Assembly (NCBI GenBank): GCA_964502175.1
Contig: CAZCVE010000026.1
Coordinates: forward strand, 52,878-116,877
DNA: 64,000 bases
Direction of reading: 5' to 3'
From: JAFLCL01 sp964502175
GTDB lineage: Bacteria; Myxococcota_A; Polyangia; Polyangiales; Sandaracinaceae
Positions 58,088-64,000 of the stretch are shown in pieces. Both the position numbers and the translations under genes were made by a program. Each line of letters opens with the position of its first letter. Within the stretch, counting starts at the first letter, position 1. Below the pieces are notes generated by a model. That model was not told the DNA's origin. It searched no databases and was given only the letters and a program-made list of their open reading frames with translations.

Positions 58088-60735
58088 CTACTTCGCGCGG
58101 GACCCGGCGGTGAGAGCTCGGCCAAGAGACGCGCGAGCTGTGCTGCCTGCCCAGCAGTGAGGACGACGTTGAAGCGGCCGTCCGCGCGAGGCTCGAGCGC
58201 GATCGGCGACGGGTCGCCAGCGACCGGATCTTCAGCGGCCGGATCTTGCGCGACCGGGTCTTCAGCGACGACAGCGGACGCATCGAAGCGCCGTGCATCG
58301 GTCGCTTGCGGCTGCGCAGCCTCGGATACCGACGGCGCGAGCGCGCCGACCGCGACGACCTCGGGCTGCACCTCCACTTCCTCAGCACCGAGCTCGCTCT
58401 CGCTCGGCACACGGAGCGCCGCGAGCAGACCACGACTCACCGCGAGCTCGTCCGCGTCGCCGTCGAGGACCTCGCTCGCGAGCTCGCGCTTGTTCCGGAT
58501 CGTGTCTTCGAGCCGCGTCTCGAAGCTGCCCTCGCTGATGAGGTGAACGACATCCACGGGCTGGCTCTGACCAGGGCGATGGATGCGGCTGATGCGCTGC
58601 TCGAGCACGGCCGCGTTCCACGGCGGCTCGAGCAAGACGCACGCGGTCGCCGCGCGCTGGAGGTTCAGGCCCACGCCGCCCGCGTCGGTCAGGAAGAGCG
58701 CGGCCATCTTCGGATCGTCGTGCAGCTCCGCGAGCGCGCGCTCGCGCTCTCGTCGACCCTCCGCGCCCGTGAAGAACGCAGCGCGCAGGCCCACGTCGGT
58801 CAGCACGTCGCGGATCGCCCACTCCGCCAAGCGCAGCATGCGGCGCCACGCGCTGAACACCACGATCTTGCGGCCCTGCACCACACAGAGCTCGCGCACC
58901 ACCTCGCGCAGCTCTTCGAGCTTGGGCGTGTCGAGGCTCGCGAGCCGCTGCGTCGTGGGCGTGGTGTGCTCGATCTCCGGCCAGCGCTCCTCGAAGTCGC
59001 GCTGCGCGATGCCGTTCGAGACGATCCGGATCTCGGTGAGCCAGCGCTGCAGGCGCTTCTCCTCTTCGATCGTCAGCGCTCGGTGGCTGCTCTTCTTCAT
59101 CAGCCACGCGATCTTCGACTCGATGAGGCGGTGCTCGCTCTTCTGCGCGTCGGTGAGCCGGACCGGACGACGCACGTCCGTGCGCGCGGGCAAGTGTCCG
59201 ATCACGTCGCGTCGCAGTCGACGCACGAGCACGGGCTCGAGCCGCGCGCGCAGCTCGACGAGCCGGTGCACGCCGCGGCGGCCTTCGTCACCGTCGCCCT
59301 CGTCGTACGTGTACCGTGCGGTCGCTCGCCACGGCGGGCCAAGCGCCTCGGCGTCCACGAACGACATCACCGAGAGCAGCTCGGCCATCCGGTTCTCGAG
59401 CGGCGTGCCTGTCAGGGCGATCCGGTACGCGGGGGAGAGCGCACGCACTGCTGCTGCCGTCTGGGTGCGCACGTTCTTGATGCGCTGCGCCTCGTCGAGC
59501 ACGACGAGCTCCGGATCGAAGCCGATCACGAACGGCAGGTCGATGCGCAGCTGCTCGTAGCCGATCACCAGCACGCCTCGCGTGGTCTCGCGGTAGAGCT
59601 GCTGGCGCTCGGACGGCGACCCATCGACGAGCACGATCGGCTCGGGTGTGGTGGCGCTCCACTCGCGTCGCCACTGAGGCTTCAGCGACGCGGGCACGAC
59701 GAGCAACACACGGGACACGCGCCCGGATGCGAGCAACGCGTGGCAGCACGCGCTGGCCTGCGTGGTCTTGCCGAGGCCCATGTCGTCGGCGAGGAGGAGC
59801 CGACCTCGCGCGAGGAACTTCCTGACCGCCTCGAGCTGGTAGGGATAGAGCCTGCGCTCGAGCGTCGTCAGCGTCGCGCACGCGGGCTCGAGCTCACGCG
59901 CGCACGCCGCCTCGCGCGATGTGGTCGCCTCGAGACGCGAGAGCACCGCCCGCGCTGCCGGATCGATGGTGATCTCTCCCCGCGCCGCCGCAGCGAGCAC
60001 GTCGCGCACGATCGCCATCGACCGGGCCACGGGGATCTCCTTCCCACGCGCACGTCCTCGAACGAGACCCGCGAGGCGGCGCAGCAGTGGCTGCTCCGCG
60101 CGTACGGCCGGCTGTTCCGCGCGCACGGCCGGCTGTTCCGCACGTACGGACAGCGCCGCCACGGGATCCTCGACGCGCGCACCACACGTCACTCCGTCGA
60201 ACGCTACGTCTGCCGGCGCGAGGCGCGGCCCGCCTTCGCGCCATGCGTCCTTGCGCCCCGTCGCGCGCGCGAGCACCACACCGAGCACGTGGTCACACGC
60301 GCCGAGCCCCGAGCTCACGAACGCCGCGCACCCACAGCTCGCCTCGAGCGGCGCGAAGCCTCGCACCACCACGCGCGTCACCTCGGACCACTTCGCGTCG
60401 TCGACGTGCACGGCCCACTCGCCCACGTCGGCTCGCCCCCGCGACACGCGCACGACGCGCAGCTTTCGTCGCTTGGCCTCGCTCGCGTGGTGCAAGAGCG
60501 CCTCGAGCGCGGCCTCGCGCAGCGGAAACGCGTCGTCGCCCGGGCCTACCGCGACGCGCATGGCGAGCGACACGAGCTCGCTCGCGATCGGGCACCGCAC
60601 CACGTCCCGCGCGCGATCGTAGAGCACGCTGCGCGTCATCTCTTCGTCCGAGCGCGAGAGGCCCCACGTGAAGTACGGATCGATGCCGGAGGACACGGTG
60701 GCCGAGAGGTTCGAGCCGACGTCGAGCGAGGTCAT
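58054..60735 (-). CDS. SWIM-SNF2 family helicase-like ATPase
   Basis: The protein has 893 residues. A SWIM zinc motif is at about 134-156 (CGCAAFVSSGLGACDHV, CxC...CxH). A short tandem repeat (VRAEQPA three times) follows near 205-225. The SNF2 domain has DDMGLGKTTQASA (motif I), VLDEAQRIKN (II, DEAQ), LTGTPLEN (III), and in the C-terminal helicase domain DAGGVGLNLQ and RIHRPGQSQPV. It is probably a DNA translocase. The C-terminal 90 residues are acidic/low complexity. Confidence 0.9.
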   Translation of the reverse strand: MTSLDVGSNLSATVSSGIDPYFTWGLSRSDEEMTRSVLYDRARDVVRCPIASELVSLAMRVAVGPGDDAFPLREAALEALLHHASEAKRRKLRVVRVSRGRADVGEWAVHVDDAKWSEVTRVVVRGFAPLEASCGCAAFVSSGLGACDHVLGVVLARATGRKDAWREGGPRLAPADVAFDGVTCGARVEDPVAALSVRAEQPAVRAEQPAVRAEQPLLRRLAGLVRGRARGKEIPVARSMAIVRDVLAAAARGEITIDPAARAVLSRLEATTSREAACARELEPACATLTTLERRLYPYQLEAVRKFLARGRLLLADDMGLGKTTQASACCHALLASGRVSRVLLVVPASLKPQWRREWSATTPEPIVLVDGSPSERQQLYRETTRGVLVIGYEQLRIDLPFVIGFDPELVVLDEAQRIKNVRTQTAAAVRALSPAYRIALTGTPLENRMAELLSVMSFVDAEALGPPWRATARYTYDEGDGDEGRRGVHRLVELRARLEPVLVRRLRRDVIGHLPARTDVRRPVRLTDAQKSEHRLIESKIAWLMKKSSHRALTIEEEKRLQRWLTEIRIVSNGIAQRDFEERWPEIEHTTPTTQRLASLDTPKLEELREVVRELCVVQGRKIVVFSAWRRMLRLAEWAIRDVLTDVGLRAAFFTGAEGRRERERALAELHDDPKMAALFLTDAGGVGLNLQRAATACVLLEPPWNAAVLEQRISRIHRPGQSQPVDVVHLISEGSFETRLEDTIRNKRELASEVLDGDADELAVSRGLLAALRVPSESELGAEEVEVQPEVVAVGALAPSVSEAAQPQATDARRFDASAVVAEDPVAQDPAAEDPVAGDPSPIALEPRADGRFNVVLTAGQAAQLARLLAELSPPGPARSSHAPPRLDRVS

Positions 60736-60805
60736 GGCGAGACAGACGAAGCCCGCGTCCCCGAACTGACACGTGCCTCGGTGCTACGGTCGCTGCTCTT
60801 CGCGC

Positions 60806-61804
60806 ATGACCACGACCTCCCTCTCCGACGCCCTCCGCACCGCGCGCGGTCTCCCGACCGACGCCGAGCACGAGGACACGCACCACGACGACCCGAGCGC
60901 GGTGCACTCGGCCGAGCGCATCGCGTGGGCGATGACGCGTGAGCTCGCGCCTGCGATCTCGCTCTCTCGCGTGCCCGTCGCGCCCATGTGGCTCGAGTCG
61001 TGGGCCGCCTGTCAGCCGCTCGCGAAGAGCGGCCTCGTGCGCCTGCTCCGCACCGCCACGATCCTCCGCACCAAGACGGGCCTCGTGTGCATCGACCCGT
61101 GCCTGCCGAGCGCGTGGTCACGCTCGCCGCTCGGCGAGCGCATGCGATCGCTCCACGAGCGAGAGACGAGCGAGACGTTCCCGCTCACGCTCGCCGAGGC
61201 CGTCGGCGCCACGGAGCAAGACGGCGTCACCGCCTCTCGCTTCACCGAGGTGATCTTCACGAGCCTCGCGCTCCAGTCGATGCGCGAGCTCCTCGGCACC
61301 ACGCACGGAGACGGCGTCGAAGGAGCGCTCGCGCCCTTCTTTCCCGGCGCGCGCCTCTACGTCGGCCCGAGCGCGCTCACGCGTGCGCGCACCGATCGTG
61401 ATCGCGCGACCGACGTGCGCGGCGGCCTCTCGCGCCTGCGCACCGATCAGCTGCACGAGATCCACGAGCCCACGCTCCTCCCGAGCGGCCTCGTCCTGAT
61501 CCCCACGGGCGGCGTCGTCCCCGAGCACCTCACCGTCGCGTTCGTGCAGAAGATCGATCGCCCGCGCGTCGCCGTGGTCACGAGCCAGTGCACGACCCGC
61601 GAGCAGCTCTCGCCCTATGAGTCCGCGCTCCCCGGCCTACGCGAGCACGCCCGCCTGCGAGACGCCGACATCGCCCCGCGCGGCGACGCATCGAACGTCG
61701 CGGTGCACGCGCGAGCCCTCCGCTTCGAGCGCTCCCTCGCCGACCGCGACCCCGCCGACCCCCGCTTCCACCTCGTCTACCCCACACCTTCTTACCCACG
61801 CTGA
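60806..61804 (+). CDS. Hypothetical protein, possible degenerate metallo-beta-lactamase fold
   Basis: The protein has 332 residues from the ATG at 60806, divergent from the helicase. LLRTATILRTKTGLVCIDPC resembles the opening strands of the metallo-beta-lactamase fold, and EVIFTSLALQSMRELLG sits where an HxHxDH motif would be, but the histidines are absent. SGLVLIPTGGVVPEHLTVAF and PRVAVVTSQCTT are later strands. It would be non-catalytic or a different fold. No family is recognised with certainty. Confidence 0.6.
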   Translation: MTTTSLSDALRTARGLPTDAEHEDTHHDDPSAVHSAERIAWAMTRELAPAISLSRVPVAPMWLESWAACQPLAKSGLVRLLRTATILRTKTGLVCIDPCLPSAWSRSPLGERMRSLHERETSETFPLTLAEAVGATEQDGVTASRFTEVIFTSLALQSMRELLGTTHGDGVEGALAPFFPGARLYVGPSALTRARTDRDRATDVRGGLSRLRTDQLHEIHEPTLLPSGLVLIPTGGVVPEHLTVAFVQKIDRPRVAVVTSQCTTREQLSPYESALPGLREHARLRDADIAPRGDASNVAVHARALRFERSLADRDPADPRFHLVYPTPSYPR

Positions 61805-61985
61805 AACCCACGCAGGACGTATCACGGTGGGTTCGTGTGACCTCGGTTGATACGTTGAGAAGCGGCGCTCGCGTGATCTCCTCCCCCAGGGTCGCCAGTC
61901 GCTGCGTTTCCCGCGCAGATCGACGGCCTGAGCCGAGTGGGACGCCGCCGGATCGCCTCCCGAGCCTTCCGGTTCCGCTGCAGAG

Positions 61986-62258
61986 CTTGCCGAGCCGCTG
62001 ACCAAGCTCGCCGAGTCGATGACCAAGCTTGCCGACGCGCTGAGCGAGCTCGCCGAGCCGCTGACCAAGCTCGCCAAGCCGCCGATGAAGCTTGCCGAGT
62101 CGCCCATGGAGCTTGCCAAGCCGCCGATGGAGCTTGCCGAGTCGCCCATGGAGCTTGCCAAGGCGCCCATGAAGCTTGCCGAGTCGCCCATGGAGCTTGC
62201 CAAGCCGCCCATGAAGCTCGCCAAGCCGCCGACGGAGCTTGCCGAGCAGACCCGACGG
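61986..62258. repeat. 21-bp tandem repeat array (13 units) in a gene-free region
   Basis: Thirteen contiguous 21-bp units (consensus near CTTGCCGAGTCGCCCATGGAG) make up 273 bp. Because the period is a multiple of three and lacks stops, all six frames stay open. One plus frame gives LAxxPMx heptads, one minus frame LGKLHGR heptads. No start, ribosome site or clean boundaries mark either as a gene. The rest of 61805-62854 shows no gene, although the 62640-62740 stretch holds two copies of a GGTAGGCTCsGTCG motif. Confidence 0.8.
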
Positions 62259-62854
62259 CTTCGGGATCCGACCAGACGGGTCCCCGACTCGATCCGGCAA
62301 GGTCTCGAACGGGTCCGGAGGACCTCCCACTGGTCCCGGGAGGCAATCGCCTCCACAAAGGGCGTCCAAACCGCTCGCCGACGACCTCGTGCGCCAACAC
62401 GGCGCGCTCCAACCGCTCGAAACGGCCACCCTCCCCCGAACGGCGCGGTCGAAGTGCTCGATTCGACCGGCCGTCGCAGAGGATGGGGCACTCGGAGTGC
62501 TGCCCTGCGAGCCGCGCGCCTCCGATCGGGGCGCTCGACCTGCTCGGTTCGGCCGAGCGTCATCATGGACGAGCGCTCGAACCGCCGGCTCGCGATCACA
62601 CGCTCCAATTCGGAGCACTTCAGCAGCTCGGTGTCGGGAGACCTCGTCGTGGAGGGGCATTCGGTAGGCTCGGTCGCGGTCAGGCGCACCACGCAGGGGC
62701 CCTCGGTAGGCTCCGTCGAGGTCACGCGCATGGTCGCCGGCCCTCCGAACCGCTCAACCTCCGTGCTCGGTCGGCTCCACCGCGACATCGCCCAACGTTC
62801 GGTAGGGCGGGGGCTCGTCCCCCGCCGTGCACCCGTCGAGGCACGAGATCCTCC

Positions 62855-62883
62855 TTGCACACCCCCCAGGGATCGCGTACGTA
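62855..62883 (+). promoter_or_regulatory. tRNA-Ala promoter
   Basis: TTGCAC (62855-62860) and TACGTA (62878-62883) are separated by 17 bp, ending 12 bp before the tRNA 5' end. Confidence 0.6.
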
Positions 62884-62895
62884 GGCCGCCCTCAC

Positions 62896-62968
62896 GGGCG
62901 TATAGCTCAGCTGGGAGAGCGCTAGAATCGCACTCTAGAGGTCCTCGGTTCGATCCCGAGTACGTCCA
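62896..62968 (+). tRNA. tRNA-Ala (CGC)
   Basis: It is 73 nt without encoded CCA. The acceptor GGGCGTA/TACGTCC includes the G3-U70 pair that identifies alanine tRNAs. D-arm GCTCAGCTGGGAGAGC, anticodon stem CTAGA/TCTAG with loop ATCGCAC (CGC), and T-arm TCGGTTCGATCCCGA are normal. It is the insertion site of the second recombinase. Confidence 0.95.
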
Positions 62969-64000
62969 CACCCGTAACGCGCCGAGAAGACGGCGACTTC
63001 CTCGGGGCCCTCGCGCAAGCCAGGGCCCCGATGTCGTTCGCGGGCAAAGTCTTGGGCAAAGATCGCAGCGCGCCGCCGACTCTTCCCGCGCTCTCGAGGG
63101 CCTCCGACGACGCCCGTTTGCCCGCCACTTTGCCCGCCTCCTGCTCATGCTCGGCCTGCTCGATCCGCCGTCGCAGCTCCGCGAGCTCGGGTCGTAGCCT
63201 GGTGCTGCGCGCGGTCCGTCGAGCCTTCGGTTCGCGGAGCGTCGCATCGAAGCGCGCGACGGGGACCAGCGTCTCGTTCACCGCCGTCTCGATCGGGACC
63301 GGCATCGGCAGCTCGCCCTCGACGAAGGTCGTGGTCCGTCGCGATGCCCACTGTCCATCGCCGCCACGGCGCGGTCCCGCGTAGCCGCCCGTCGCGATCT
63401 TGTCCGGCGCGACGCCCGGCGAGATGTTCACCGCGTTCCGCGCCGTCTCGAGGTGCCCGGGCAGGAGGTGCGAGTAGATGCGCGTGACTGACGTGTCACC
63501 GTGCCCGAGGATGCGTGCCAGCAGGAACATGTCGGGCTTGGCCGCGAGGAAGTGCGACGCGAACGTGTGCCGCAGCGTGTGCGGCCCGCCCGTGAGCCCG
63601 GCGATCTCGCGGACTCGATCGAAGCTCCGCTTGGGCCAGAACGCGTAGCGCTCACCTTCGGACGACGGAAACACATACTTCGAGCGGCGCTCGAGCGACT
63701 CCAGCATCGTCCGGAGCGTGTCGCTCATCGGGATCTCTCGCGGCTCGTCGTCCTTGGGACGCCACTCTGCCGAGGGCCAGATGCGCACGAGGCCGCGCTC
63801 GAGGTCGATGTGCTCCCAGGTGACGTGCAGCGCCTCGGTCTTGCGGCAGCCGGTGTTCACGAGGAACGTCAAGAGCGGCACGAGGAAGGGTGCCTCGCTC
63901 TGCGCGGCGCGGAACAGACGCGCGAGCTCTTCGTGAGACCACGGCTTGGCGCGCTTGCTCTTGACCGCGCGCATGAAGACGAACTTCGGATCGGCACATG
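62922..64000 (-). CDS. Second tyrosine recombinase, 3' end inside tRNA-Ala (5' end outside window)
   Basis: The frame is open to the right edge; the ATG at 63974 is not likely to be the start because good coding sequence (DPKFVF) precedes it. Catalytic residues are R in GCRKTEAL, K in RPKDDEPRE, HTLRHTF, LGHGDTS and Y in RIYSHLLPG. A long Arg/Ala-rich C-terminal region of about 150 residues ends VLGIEPRTSRVRF, translated from the antisense of the tRNA T-arm. Thus the attachment site again lies inside the integrase gene, and the element extends beyond the window. Confidence 0.88.
   Translation of the reverse strand, partial: CADPKFVFMRAVKSKRAKPWSHEELARLFRAAQSEAPFLVPLLTFLVNTGCRKTEALHVTWEHIDLERGLVRIWPSAEWRPKDDEPREIPMSDTLRTMLESLERRSKYVFPSSEGERYAFWPKRSFDRVREIAGLTGGPHTLRHTFASHFLAAKPDMFLLARILGHGDTSVTRIYSHLLPGHLETARNAVNISPGVAPDKIATGGYAGPRRGGDGQWASRRTTTFVEGELPMPVPIETAVNETLVPVARFDATLREPKARRTARSTRLRPELAELRRRIEQAEHEQEAGKVAGKRASSEALESAGRVGGALRSLPKTLPANDIGALACARAPRKSPSSRRVTGVDVLGIEPRTSRVRF

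Noticed and set aside
61986..62258. CRISPR-like array
   Set aside because: The 21-bp units are contiguous with no unique spacers, and no cas genes are nearby.
63002..63031. Perfect 10-bp hairpin as terminator of tRNA-Ala
   Set aside because: It has no T-run on either strand and lies within the coding sequence of the recombinase; it could equally be codon-driven.
62019..63197. A 392-codon plus-strand frame over the 21-bp repeats
   Set aside because: It runs through tRNA-Ala and into the antisense of a real recombinase, has no ribosome site or upstream start, and its third-position GC drops after the repeat.

Overview
The DNA is about 70% GC, with overlapping start/stop codons in most operons, many TPR, beta-barrel and Cys-rich lipoproteins, an Hanks-type kinase and an integrase whose attachment site lies inside its own gene. 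Together these point to a myxobacterium, most likely of the Polyangia/Sandaracinus kind. This is inferred from gene content; no marker gene is present.

Left chromosomal part (1-16921). A VWA/metallopeptidase gene cut by the window edge is followed by an 800-bp spacer full of palindromic repeats. Next comes a long minus-strand envelope block: outer-membrane beta-barrel, PEGA-like surface protein, two large TPR proteins, a tail-anchored protein and a Ser/Thr kinase with a Cys-rich outer domain. Then come small metabolic genes: an M14-type peptidase, a transglutaminase-like protein, an esterase, a frameshifted lipoprotein, OsmC, a BON protein and a methyltransferase.

Prophage (16922-51358, 34.4 kb). 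It is bounded by a 42-bp direct repeat. The right copy is the 3' end of an intact tRNA-Phe gene; the left copy is the displaced original end, still followed by the tRNA's old terminator. From left to right it carries: a minus-strand cargo operon (Panacea/SocA-like protein, PemK/MazF-like protein, low-molecular-weight phosphatase-like protein); small early genes, a winged-helix protein, an HNH homing endonuclease, an adenine methylase and a DpdA-like DNA transglycosylase; terminase, portal and S49 protease; a contractile-tail module (tube, G/GT chaperones with a GGGAAAG slip site, tape measure, baseplate, fibres, holin-like proteins); cargo including a histone-like winged-helix protein and an HNH protein; a repressor and Xis-like region with a perfect 18-bp operator; an LRAT-like/zinc/XRE operon; and RHH-Xis-Int. 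The major capsid gene, the head-tail connectors and most of the sheath are absent. A decoration-protein start abuts a sheath C-terminus out of frame, so the prophage looks defective, or the assembly has lost several kb. Integration swaps 99 C-terminal residues of the integrase for 6, as in myxophage Mx8 intP/intX.

Right chromosomal part (51390-62895). It holds two tandem membrane paralogs, a lipoprotein split by an artificial 100-N gap, a redox operon (MsrB, ArsC/Spx-like, SDR), a Cys-rich lipoprotein, HutD-like and rhodanese proteins, a SWIM-SNF2 helicase, an unknown protein and a 21-bp tandem repeat array. At the right edge a second tyrosine recombinase runs off the window; its 3' end lies inside a tRNA-Ala(CGC) gene, which marks one end of a second integrated element.
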